The notes below the pieces were generated by a model, which ran no database searches, was not told where the DNA came from, and saw only the letters and a list, made by a program, of their open reading frames with translations. Source: Bacteroidales bacterium (GTDB taxonomy: Bacteria; Bacteroidota; Bacteroidia; Bacteroidales; Paludibacteraceae). Taken from it: DNA of 11,527 bases. The DNA lies in assembly GCA_900771035.1 (NCBI GenBank), contig CAAGML010000057.1, positions 1 to 11,527 of the forward strand, in the 5' to 3' direction. This document shows positions 1 to 6,797 of this stretch, piece after piece (positions within the stretch are counted from its first letter, which is position 1; each line of letters opens with the position of its first letter). Both the position numbers and the translations under genes were made by a program.

Positions 1-18
1 CCGTTTTTGGCTTATTTT

Positions 19-35
19 TGATGCTATAGGCATCA
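19..35. repeat. Small hairpin, left edge
   Basis: TGATGC (19-24) and GCATCA (30-35) form a perfect 6-bp stem around the 5-nt loop TATAG. It lies beyond the terminator of the restriction-modification operon, in DNA without a visible coding region. Neither strand shows a clear T-run directly after the stem, so it is not a convincing terminator. It may belong to the 3' end of a gene outside the window. What it does is unknown. Confidence 0.4.
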
Positions 36-45
36 GATAAGATAG

Positions 46-65
46 CCAGCCATTCCTATGGCTGG
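46..65. repeat. Perfect 8-bp hairpin with TCCT loop
   Basis: CCAGCCAT (46-53) pairs perfectly with ATGGCTGG (58-65) across a 4-nt loop. It sits 11 bp from the larger terminator hairpin at 77-111. No T-tract follows on either strand, so it could be an RNA 3'-end structure, a repeat remnant or a protein-binding palindrome. The structure is certain from the sequence; the role is not. Confidence 0.5.
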
Positions 66-72
66 TAAACTC

Positions 73-111
73 AAAACAAAGAAGCCTTTGCAAACCGCAA
101 AGGCTTCTTTG
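73..111 (-). terminator. Intrinsic terminator of the restriction-modification operon
   Basis: CAAAGAAGCCTTTGC (77-91) is the exact reverse complement of GCAAAGGCTTCTTTG (97-111), giving a perfect 15-bp stem with a 5-nt loop. Read on the minus strand, the stem ends in CTTCTTTG and is followed by TTTT (complement of 73-76). It lies 10 bp past the methyltransferase stop codon, where a transcript of the leftward operon would end. The stem's other arm also gives a short T-run on the plus strand, so it may act in both directions. Confidence 0.85.
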
Positions 112-121
112 TAATCAACGC

Positions 122-1252
122 TTATATGGTCAAAGCATCAAACAAATTGAGTTGTTCTGAAAAAATCTCTTTTGCAGCAGGTTTAGCCTTGACTCTTGTC
201 GTTCTTCTTATGTCAAGGTGTGGTATTCTCTCTATTATTTCATTCTCTTTCAACTGAATGCCATGCTTAATGAATGTATTGCGGATTTGCTTGGCAATAT
301 GATATGACAACATAACCGGCACAGCATTTCCTATCATCTTATAACCTATATTGACATCATCATAGATAAACTGGTAATCATCAGGAAAAGTCTGGATTCT
401 TGCCACTTCTCTTACCGTCATGCGTCTGTATAAGTGTTCAAGACCTGGCTCGAATATCTGATGGTTGTTGTCTATCTTCTTCATCTTAGGAGCTTGAGGA
501 TGCAATTGGCATTGACGACCGCTTGCCTGAACGGTGAATCCTTGTTCATTCCAGCCTCTGACTCTGTTTCGTGACATGAAAATAGGCGAAAATGAACTCA
601 CATAATATTCATGGTTCGGAACTTTACAGTTCGATCCATTTGTCCGATTATGCGGAAGGGCAGGAATGGCAGAATCTTGCAAATCTCCAATAGCCTCGCG
701 TAATGTTACTCTCTTCTGTTGTGGAGCGGGATATTTGAAATCTTTGATATTCAAATCCTTTCTGAAACCCACAAAAAATATTCTGTCTCTGTCTTCTGGA
801 ACATCATAATCCTTTGCATTCAACATTTTCAGGTTTACGTCATATCCTGCATCACGAAAACATTCTATAAACGACTCGACAGCCTTTTTGTTTCGCGGAG
901 CCAACATGCCAGACACATTCTCTGCCACAAAGAACAGGGGCTTTACTTTTCGGAGAATACGAATATAATCATTGAAGAGTTGTCCACGTGGGTCTTCTAT
1001 TCCACGTTTTGCTCCGCCTTCGCTCCACGACTGACAGGGAGGTCCCCCAATAATACCTTCTATGTTTTCAGGTAATATAGAAGGGTCAACATTTCTAATA
1101 TCTCCCTCCAAAAGATTTACTTCAGGAAAGTTCGCCCTGTATGTCGGACAAATGGCAGGGTCATATTCATTAGCGACGACTGTCCTGAACCCTGCTTTGT
1201 GAAAGCCAAGGTCCAACCCTCCTGCTCCGCTAAATAAACTTATAAGTGCCAT
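122..1252 (-). CDS. DNA (cytosine-5) methyltransferase, HaeIII-like (predicted GGCC)
   Basis: This 376-residue enzyme transfers a methyl group from S-adenosylmethionine to C5 of cytosine, protecting the host from the partner nuclease. C5-methyltransferase motifs appear in order: SAM-binding [13 protein letters not shown] (5-17), catalytic GGPPCQSW with Cys73 (69-76), ENV (111-113), the DRDR segment (154-157), [15 protein letters not shown] (276-290) and [10 protein letters not shown] (303-312). The target-recognition part holds [10 protein letters not shown] and [17 protein letters not shown] (227-255), which I recall almost verbatim from M.HaeIII; hence GGCC specificity is inferred. It is longer than M.HaeIII (about 330 residues) because of a basic C-terminal tail ending in [16 protein letters not shown] (367-371) fits the beta-sliding-clamp-binding consensus. 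The ATG shares one base with the nuclease TAA, suggesting translational coupling. No Shine-Dalgarno is seen, only A-rich sequence upstream. Confidence 0.95.
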   Translation of the reverse strand: MALISLFSGAGGLDLGFHKAGFRTVVANEYDPAICPTYRANFPEVNLLEGDIRNVDPSILPENIEGIIGGPPCQSWSEGGAKRGIEDPRGQLFNDYIRILRKVKPLFFVAENVSGMLAPRNKKAVESFIECFRDAGYDVNLKMLNAKDYDVPEDRDRIFFVGFRKDLNIKDFKYPAPQQKRVTLREAIGDLQDSAIPALPHNRTNGSNCKVPNHEYYVSSFSPIFMSRNRVRGWNEQGFTVQASGRQCQLHPQAPKMKKIDNNHQIFEPGLEHLYRRMTVREVARIQTFPDDYQFIYDDVNIGYKMIGNAVPVMLSYHIAKQIRNTFIKHGIQLKENEIIERIPHLDIRRTTRVKAKPAAKEIFSEQLNLFDALTI

Positions 1253-2241
1253 TAGATATTTTTTTGAAATATATGTTGGGTGAACAATACAGGCGGATTA
1301 CCTATCAATCTCACTGCGAATTTGAAGGATGGAACAATAGGGTTGTCTGCACTGTGAATCCTAAACGAAACTTGCCAACCTTCGTCAAGCACCATTACCA
1401 GAGTGTCCTTCGGGTGTCTTGGGTCAATCTCAAACTCTATAATCCTTGAAGGAAGCATTATCTTTGGTGTTTTGTACTGCGATTGCTTTTTATTGACAGT
1501 TTTATTCAGTTCCCCATTTATGTTAAAGGCTTTGACGATGACCATATTATGCACATCATCTTTGATGATTTTATAGAATGAGTAGTCGCCTATAAGGTAA
1601 GAAATCAATTTTGCTGGCACGTCTGGATTATTCTTGTATATCCTCAGAATCTCATTTCTGAATGCGGCGAGCAATGGCTTGTAAAATTCTTCTACTTTCT
1701 TTTCACGTCCTATGTCTTCCCATGATAATAATGGGTTTTGTTGCTTGAGCTTACGGATCAAAGAGAATATTGGGTTAACCGAATCCCAATATTGTTGCGA
1801 ACATTTTTCTCCCAAATTCCATTTTGTCCCAAAATCAATACTGTCACTCAATCTGTTATGCTTGACATCATCGTTGTTGTTTTTAGCGGAAAATCCGATT
1901 TCCCATTTTTGGTCAGGTCTTATGAACTTCACGTCCCTCACATCTCCATTCTCACCTTCTTGGTCTTTTTGAAGGTAGATGTATAGCATTTCGGAATCTT
2001 TGGCTTGTGCTAACAGTCCTGGCTCGATTCTGACCAATGTATCTATGGTCTCATTTGCAGCATTGTCGAAACGTAATTGTTCTTTTGACGATTTCTCGTT
2101 ATAATACTGCTCAGGCTTAACTCGTGCATCATTCTCAACGAATGTCACGTTCACACTTTTTTGCCTGATATAGTTATAGTAAGCCTTTGCTATCGCATAT
2201 TCAAAAGCTTTGCCGTTACGGACTTCTTTCCCTTCAGCCAT
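1252..2241 (-). CDS. Type II restriction endonuclease, HaeIII family (predicted GGCC)
   Basis: This 329-residue protein is the likely nuclease partner of the adjacent methyltransferase, cutting unmethylated GGCC. The assignment rests on resemblance to what I recall of HaeIII (RE_HaeIII family): [13 protein letters not shown] (92-104), [10 protein letters not shown] (113-122), [13 protein letters not shown] (126-138), [13 protein letters not shown] (147-159) and GDYSFYKII (218-226). The D/E and K residues of GDVRD and WEIGFSAK probably form a PD-(D/E)xK-type metal site, although spacing is not the textbook ExK. Length is close to HaeIII's (about 318). No signal peptide or membrane segment is seen, fitting a cytoplasmic enzyme. 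The gene starts 18 bp after the outer-membrane protein's stop, so it may be read from the aroQ promoter; I found no TAnnTTTG box directly upstream. Only a weak AGAG-like ribosome site precedes the ATG. The gene is AT-rich compared with the genes to its right, which suggests acquisition. Confidence 0.85.
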   Translation of the reverse strand: MAEGKEVRNGKAFEYAIAKAYYNYIRQKSVNVTFVENDARVKPEQYYNEKSSKEQLRFDNAANETIDTLVRIEPGLLAQAKDSEMLYIYLQKDQEGENGDVRDVKFIRPDQKWEIGFSAKNNNDDVKHNRLSDSIDFGTKWNLGEKCSQQYWDSVNPIFSLIRKLKQQNPLLSWEDIGREKKVEEFYKPLLAAFRNEILRIYKNNPDVPAKLISYLIGDYSFYKIIKDDVHNMVIVKAFNINGELNKTVNKKQSQYKTPKIMLPSRIIEFEIDPRHPKDTLVMVLDEGWQVSFRIHSADNPIVPSFKFAVRLIGNPPVLFTQHIFQKNI

Positions 2242-2259
2242 ATATATCGTTTTCTCTGG

Positions 2260-4749
2260 TTAGAAGTCCATTCCCTCCATTCCTTCGTCGTCGAAGGACT
2301 CTGAAGGCTGTTGTTGGCCACGTTTCTTCATCTTCCTGTCGCCTGTGCCGAAGTTGTAAGTGAGTGTCAGTTTGAAATTGGTGCCATGAGGTTGATGTGA
2401 CGAATATTGCCAGAAGTTGTCACCCTCGGTGGTTGATGCCCAACGGCGGGAGTTGAGGATGTCGCGTATTGACAAGGCAAGGTTAAGCTTTTTGTCGAGG
2501 AACGATTTTCTGAAACCGAAATCCAACGTGTATTGGTCGTTCATCTGACCCTGAGCCACAATGTTCGCCGAGCGGTACTGACCTGTCAACTGTGCAGTCA
2601 TTCCGTAAGGTATCAGGAAGTTAAGCATCACACGCACGCTCCACGAGAAACTGTTGGTCTTCTCATACAGCAACACAGGGTCGCCCGTGCCATACACATC
2701 ATAATATACGTCAGCCATGTTTGAGAAATAGCCGTTCAGCGTCGTGGTCATATTCACCCAGTTGCAGAATTTGTTCTTTGCGACTATCTCCATACCTGCC
2801 GACTGGCGTTTAGCCACGTTGTCGAATGTGGTGTACATCACGTTACGCCCCTCAGTGTCAAGGTATCTGACTCTCTCGATACATTTGTCCGAGAACCTAT
2901 AGTATGCGCTCAATGACAACACATGCTCTTCCCACGACTTTATATAATTAAGTTCGACGGCGTTTGAAATCTCAGGCGAGAGGTACGGATTACCGAACTG
3001 GATGTTGGTTGAGTCGCTCATGTCGCGGAACGAGTTCAACTGACGGCCACGTGGACGTTGTATCCTTCGCGTATAGTTGGCCTGAAGCTCATGTCCTCCC
3101 CCGAAATCGTATGACAGGAATGCCGTAGGATAAACTTTGAAGTATGAAGTGTCGGTTCTTTGATATGGTTTTTCCGCCGAGTCTTTGGTCTCGACGATGG
3201 TTTTTGTATATTCCCCGCGCAGTCCTGCCGAGAAACTGAATCCCCCGAATTTAGCCCCGAATGTGGCATATACGGCGGCTATCCACTCTTCGTACGAGAA
3301 ATTATTATATTGCTGCAAAAGCGAGTCACCATCTTCTATATTCCAAGTCCGCGAAGGCGAGAAACGGTTGTCCCACGACCCATACACACCTGCCTCAACC
3401 TTCATGTTGTCTTTGATTTTCTGTGTGTAATCAGATTTCACCTTAACGTTGTACATTGTTCCGTCTCTCCGCTGCACCTGCTCATATTCAGGCATATACC
3501 CCTTTTGGCACGTTTGATGGTAATTGTAGTCACCGTTGTTGTCGTGCGTAGAGAACTCCGCCGAAGTTCTCACCTCCGATCCTATCTCGTCAATCTCGTA
3601 GTTATGCTCCAACATGGCGTTCCACGTAGGGCGTTTGCTCAGGTTGTCGTTCCAGTTTTTATACAGTGTCGTGTCAAGCGTTTGCCATTGCACGAAGGTG
3701 TAATCGTTCGTTGCCTCGTTGTTCCATCGCCCGGTATGCAGCATTCCCGACAGCGAAAGGGTGTTTTTCGCGTTCAGATGGAAATCCAGTCCTGTCCTCA
3801 CGAAGACTCCCCATCCTTTTCCGTTACCATCCTGTTGGTTGTTGAGGAATGACAACGTGTCACGTTCGTCTGAACCGGGCACCGGCACAAACGAGTAGCG
3901 GTCCGTGTAGTTCTGCGAGAAGAATTTATTCCAGTTGAAACCAGTGTTCAGGTAGAAATCCACCACCTTGTGGTTCAGGTTGAAGTTAGCCCCCACCTGT
4001 GCGCCGGGTTTGCCGTTGGTGTTGATTGAGCCGCTGGCGTTCACTGAACCGTAATAACCCATCGCACGGTCTTTTTTCAGTATTATGTTGATGATGCCCG
4101 CTGTCCCCTCCGGGTTGAATTTAGCCGAAGGGTTGGTAATAATCTCAATGGACTGTATGCTTCCGGCAGGCATCTGTTGGAGGATCTGCGCACGGTTGTC
4201 CTCGTTCAGTCCTGAGGGTTTGCCGTTTATCCAGATCTCGACGCTGCTGTTGTTGCGCAACGAGACCTCGCCGTCCTGGTCGACATCCACCGAAGGTATG
4301 TTTTCAAGAATGTCAGTGGCAGAGGCACCTGCCGCGGCAATGTTGGCGTCAACGTTGAACACCTTTTTGTCTATGTCAAAGCGCATCTGCGATGCCTGAC
4401 CCACAACCTCAACCTCACTCAGCAACTGTGCGTCTTCGTCAAGTGTGATTGTCCCGACGTTGACGACATCGGACAATGTCTTTATCTCAATCTTTCGGTT
4501 ATATGTCTTGTAGCCAATGAAACTAATCTCAAGTGTGTATGTGCCTGCCGGTTTGACATCTTTTATTGCGAAAGTACCGTTGGTCAGGGTGGCTGAGCCG
4601 AAGACCTTTGAGGGGTCGCTGTTCAGACGGATTGCCACGTTGACATAGTCAAGAGGCTCTTTGTTGCTATCAACCACACGGCCTTTGACTGTTGCCGCCT
4701 GAGCCATGGCAGTAAATGCCATAAGGATGCAGAGTAGTTTTATTTTCAT
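2260..4749 (-). CDS. TonB-dependent-receptor-like outer-membrane beta-barrel protein
   Basis: This 829-residue protein is predicted to sit in the outer membrane. A signal peptide with a cleavage site after AQA (residue 18) is followed by a CarboxypepD_reg-like beta-sandwich (about 20-105: VKGRVVD, PLDYVNV, ISFIGYKTY). Next comes a plug-like domain (about 110-226) with SEVEVVG, DILENIPSVDVDQDGEVSL, IWINGKP and NPSAKFNPEGTAGIINIILKK. The remainder is a long aromatic-rich beta-barrel ending in a strand near KLTLTYNFG. The arrangement matches the 'outer membrane beta-barrel family' proteins of Bacteroidetes (OMP_b-brl_3 type). It then runs on for some 20 residues, basic (KMKKRGQQQ) then acidic (DDEGMEGMDF). 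I see no susD-like partner, so no glycan substrate can be inferred; cargo is unknown. The ATG overlaps the aroQ stop (ATGA), implying co-transcription. An A-rich stretch rather than a Shine-Dalgarno precedes it. Confidence 0.9.
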   Translation of the reverse strand: MKIKLLCILMAFTAMAQAATVKGRVVDSNKEPLDYVNVAIRLNSDPSKVFGSATLTNGTFAIKDVKPAGTYTLEISFIGYKTYNRKIEIKTLSDVVNVGTITLDEDAQLLSEVEVVGQASQMRFDIDKKVFNVDANIAAAGASATDILENIPSVDVDQDGEVSLRNNSSVEIWINGKPSGLNEDNRAQILQQMPAGSIQSIEIITNPSAKFNPEGTAGIINIILKKDRAMGYYGSVNASGSINTNGKPGAQVGANFNLNHKVVDFYLNTGFNWNKFFSQNYTDRYSFVPVPGSDERDTLSFLNNQQDGNGKGWGVFVRTGLDFHLNAKNTLSLSGMLHTGRWNNEATNDYTFVQWQTLDTTLYKNWNDNLSKRPTWNAMLEHNYEIDEIGSEVRTSAEFSTHDNNGDYNYHQTCQKGYMPEYEQVQRRDGTMYNVKVKSDYTQKIKDNMKVEAGVYGSWDNRFSPSRTWNIEDGDSLLQQYNNFSYEEWIAAVYATFGAKFGGFSFSAGLRGEYTKTIVETKDSAEKPYQRTDTSYFKVYPTAFLSYDFGGGHELQANYTRRIQRPRGRQLNSFRDMSDSTNIQFGNPYLSPEISNAVELNYIKSWEEHVLSLSAYYRFSDKCIERVRYLDTEGRNVMYTTFDNVAKRQSAGMEIVAKNKFCNWVNMTTTLNGYFSNMADVYYDVYGTGDPVLLYEKTNSFSWSVRVMLNFLIPYGMTAQLTGQYRSANIVAQGQMNDQYTLDFGFRKSFLDKKLNLALSIRDILNSRRWASTTEGDNFWQYSSHQPHGTNFKLTLTYNFGTGDRKMKKRGQQQPSESFDDEGMEGMDF

Positions 4750-5183
4750 AAGTTTGTTTGTTTTTTACCGTTTAGTATGAGTGCCTCGATTGCCAGAACG
4801 TACGAATCAAGCCCAAAACCCATTATTGAGCCAACAACCGCCTTTGACAACAGCGAGACGTGACGTTCAGGCTCACGTGCCAGAATATTTGAAATGTGCA
4901 CCTCAACCGTAGGAATATTGACGGACGACACCGCGTCAGGGATAGCCACAGAGGTGTGCGTGTATCCTCCCGCATTGAGGATTATGCCGTCAGTGGCGGC
5001 AGCCTCTTGTATATAATCCACGATTTCACCCTCCACATTGCTCTGCCGGAAGACGAACTCAATGTCGGTGTAACGTCCGGTCAGCGAGTCAAGAAACTCC
5101 TCCATACCCACTGAACCGTAAATGTTAGACTGCCGTGTGCCTACAAGGTTTAAATTAGGACCATTAATAATGGTTAAAGTCAT
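4746..5183 (-). CDS. aroQ: 3-dehydroquinate dehydratase, type II
   Basis: AroQ removes water from 3-dehydroquinate to give 3-dehydroshikimate, step three of the shikimate pathway to chorismate and aromatic amino acids. At 145 residues it has the usual size of the small dodecameric type II enzyme. Family motifs are present: INGPNLNLVGTR (6-17), the following IYG tyrosine, RQSNVEGEIVDYI (47-59), NAGGYTHTSVAI (71-82), VEVHISNILARE (93-104) with the conserved His, and a GFGLDSYVLAIEAL C-terminal helix. It is the first gene of the leftward operon, 40 bp from a TAnnTTTG promoter box, and its TGA overlaps the start of the outer-membrane protein gene. No Shine-Dalgarno is seen. Cytoplasmic. Confidence 0.96.
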   Translation of the reverse strand: MTLTIINGPNLNLVGTRQSNIYGSVGMEEFLDSLTGRYTDIEFVFRQSNVEGEIVDYIQEAAATDGIILNAGGYTHTSVAIPDAVSSVNIPTVEVHISNILAREPERHVSLLSKAVVGSIMGFGLDSYVLAIEALILNGKKQTNL

Positions 5184-5222
5184 ATACTTACGTGAAGTTT
5201 TCTATTATTCGCAATTTCGGTG

Positions 5223-5260
5223 CAAAGATACGAAAAAAATCCCACTTTCCCCGCACGAAA
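5223..5260 (-). promoter_or_regulatory. Bacteroidetes-type promoter for the aroQ operon
   Basis: On the minus strand, 5230-5223 reads TATCTTTG, an exact match to the Bacteroidetes -7 consensus TAnnTTTG. An imperfect -33 candidate is TTTC (complement of 5257-5260), 26 bp further upstream, which is longer than the usual spacing. Transcription would begin near 5215, about 30 nt before the aroQ ATG. The -7 match is exact; the rest is inferred. Confidence 0.65.
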
Positions 5261-5286
5261 AAGAAAAAAATATTTTCTCCACACAA

Positions 5287-5319
5287 TGTGCCGTTATACC
5301 GAAAAAATTAGTAACTTTG
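5287..5319 (+). promoter_or_regulatory. Bacteroidetes-type promoter for the nqr operon
   Basis: TAACTTTG at 5312-5319 matches the -7 consensus TAnnTTTG. TGTG at 5287-5290, 21 bp upstream, is a reasonable -33 element (consensus TTTG). The start site would fall near 5325, leaving a leader of roughly 60 nt before nqrA. The box lies about 80 bp from the divergent aroQ box, so one intergenic region controls both operons. Confidence 0.75.
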
Positions 5320-5330
5320 CACCCGATTAG

Positions 5331-5349
5331 GTGTGGTCTCTGACCATGC
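5331..5349 (+). promoter_or_regulatory. Small hairpin in the nqrA leader
   Basis: TGGTC (5334-5338) and GACCA (5342-5346) pair around a TCT loop, extendable to 5331-5349 with two G-T wobbles and one G-C pair. It would lie a few nucleotides inside the predicted 5' end of the nqr transcript. It could stabilise the mRNA or be an operator palindrome. It matches no riboswitch I recognise, and such short stems arise by chance. Confidence 0.3.
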
Positions 5350-5387
5350 CCTTTGGTGTGTGTGAATTTTATTACTAACTTACAAAT

Positions 5388-6740
5388 ATGAACACAATCA
5401 AAATCAAGCGAGGTCTTGACATCAAGATTGGTGGAAAGGCTGAAGAGCGTCTCACTCAGACCATTATGTCGAAAGAGGTTGCCATCGTCCCTGACCAATA
5501 TGTCGGTCTCGCTCCAAAACTCGCTGTCAAGGAGGGTGACCAGGTTGCCATCGGCACACCTATCCTTTTTGACAAGAACCACCCCGCTCTTAAGGTGGTC
5601 TCTCCTGTTTGTGGTCAAGTGAAATCGGTTGTCCGCGGTGAGCGTCGAAAACTGCTCAGCATCGTCATCGAGCGTAGCGATGCGGCAGAACAGCGTCCCG
5701 GCACGCCATCCCTCAGCACCAAAACTGCTGACGAGACCATTGCCGCACTCTGCGAACTCGGTTTCTCTGCCCTCATCCACCAGCGTCCTTACGACGTTGT
5801 CGCCAATCCTGACGTGATGCCAAAGGCCATCTTCGTCTCTGCCTTCAACACCGCTCCTCTTGCCGCAGACTACAATTTTGTCTTCAAGGCTGAGGCTGCC
5901 AACATCCAGGCAGGTCTTGATGTCCTTGCTCGCATCGCCAAAACCTACTACAGCGTCGCTCCTGCCACTTGCGCTGAACTCCGCAACATGAAGGGTGTCG
6001 AGGTCAATGAGTTCTCTGGCGTTCACCCCGCAGGCAACGTCGGAGTGCACATCAACCACCTCAACCCAGTGAACAAAGGCGAGGTTGTATGGACCGTTCC
6101 TATGTTCGCCGTTGCCCTCATCGGACGTTATGCGAATACGGGAAAGTCGGACTGGATGCAAACCATAGCCGTAGCTGGTCCTAAGGTGAAAGCCCCTTGC
6201 TACGTCAAGGCCATCGGCTGTTGCCAGATTGGCTCAATCGTCAAGGACAACATCAACGCCGACGAAAACCTCCGTATCATCAACGGCAACGTTCTGACAG
6301 GTCTCAAGGCAACCAACGAGGACTTCCTCTCGCCAATGGCTGACTGCGTCAACGTAATTGCCGAAGGTGACCACGAGGACGAACTCTTCGGTTGGATGCG
6401 CCCTCGTTTCAACAAATTCTCAGCTTCCCGTCTCTATTGCTCACGCCTCTTCTCATGCCTCTGTCCTAAGAAGACCTACAAGTTCGACGCCCGTATGCTC
6501 GGCTCTGAACGTGCCTTCATCATGAGTGGCGAGTACGACAAGGTCTTCCCTATGGACATCTTCCCTGAGCAGCTCTGCAAGGCTATGATTACCCGCAACA
6601 TCGACAAGATGGAGCAACTTGGCGCATACGAGGTTGCACCGGAGGATTTCGCGCTCTGCGAATTTGTCTGTACCTCCAAGATTGAGACTCAGAAGGTTGT
6701 CCGCGAGGCTCTCGACTATATGCGTAAGGAACTCGAATAA
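5388..6740 (+). CDS. nqrA: Na+-translocating NADH:quinone reductase subunit A
   Basis: NqrA is the large cytoplasmic-side subunit of Na+-NQR without a redox cofactor of its own. The 450 residues are close to the roughly 446 of Vibrio cholerae. Recognisable parts are the N-terminal KIKRGLDIKIGG (5-16), a biotinyl-lipoyl-like segment (about 48-78: VKEGDQVAIGTPILFD, then SPVCGQV), FVSAFNTAPLA (149-159), GVHPAGNVGVHINHLNPV (211-228) and a conserved RPRFNKFSASR. It is first in nqrABCDEF, about 60 nt after the predicted transcription start. No Shine-Dalgarno precedes the ATG. It is separated from nqrB by 57 bp, the widest gap in the operon. Its presence together with nqrF distinguishes this complex from the related RNF complex. 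Confidence 0.97.
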   Translation: MNTIKIKRGLDIKIGGKAEERLTQTIMSKEVAIVPDQYVGLAPKLAVKEGDQVAIGTPILFDKNHPALKVVSPVCGQVKSVVRGERRKLLSIVIERSDAAEQRPGTPSLSTKTADETIAALCELGFSALIHQRPYDVVANPDVMPKAIFVSAFNTAPLAADYNFVFKAEAANIQAGLDVLARIAKTYYSVAPATCAELRNMKGVEVNEFSGVHPAGNVGVHINHLNPVNKGEVVWTVPMFAVALIGRYANTGKSDWMQTIAVAGPKVKAPCYVKAIGCCQIGSIVKDNINADENLRIINGNVLTGLKATNEDFLSPMADCVNVIAEGDHEDELFGWMRPRFNKFSASRLYCSRLFSCLCPKKTYKFDARMLGSERAFIMSGEYDKVFPMDIFPEQLCKAMITRNIDKMEQLGAYEVAPEDFALCEFVCTSKIETQKVVREALDYMRKELE

Positions 6741-6797
6741 TCATTCCGCAAAGCACACATTATTTATCAAGTAATAAACAACAACACAATAAACATT
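6741..6797 (+). other. nqrA-nqrB spacer
   Basis: This AT-rich 57-bp spacer ends in an A/C-rich run (AACAACAACACAATAAACATT) directly before the nqrB ATG. I see no terminator hairpin, no TAnnTTTG promoter and no Shine-Dalgarno. The A-rich run is typical of Bacteroidetes translation-initiation regions, so read-through from nqrA is the simplest reading. Confidence 0.5.

Noticed and set aside
1246..1449. Small plus-strand open frame over the end of the nuclease gene, a possible antitoxin or controller
   Set aside because: No helix-turn-helix or other motif is seen, there is no ribosome site, and it is fully antisense to the nuclease's conserved C-terminus.
3160..3852. 230-codon open frame on the plus strand inside the outer-membrane protein gene
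   Set aside because: The opposite strand encodes a clear plug and beta-barrel protein. This frame gives Arg/Val/His-rich sequence without domains, promoter or ribosome site.
5205..6161. 318-codon open frame on the minus strand opposite nqrA
   Set aside because: It lies wholly over the confidently identified nqrA and the divergent promoter region. The translation is low-complexity in style with no recognisable motif, as expected from an antisense frame kept open by biased codon use.
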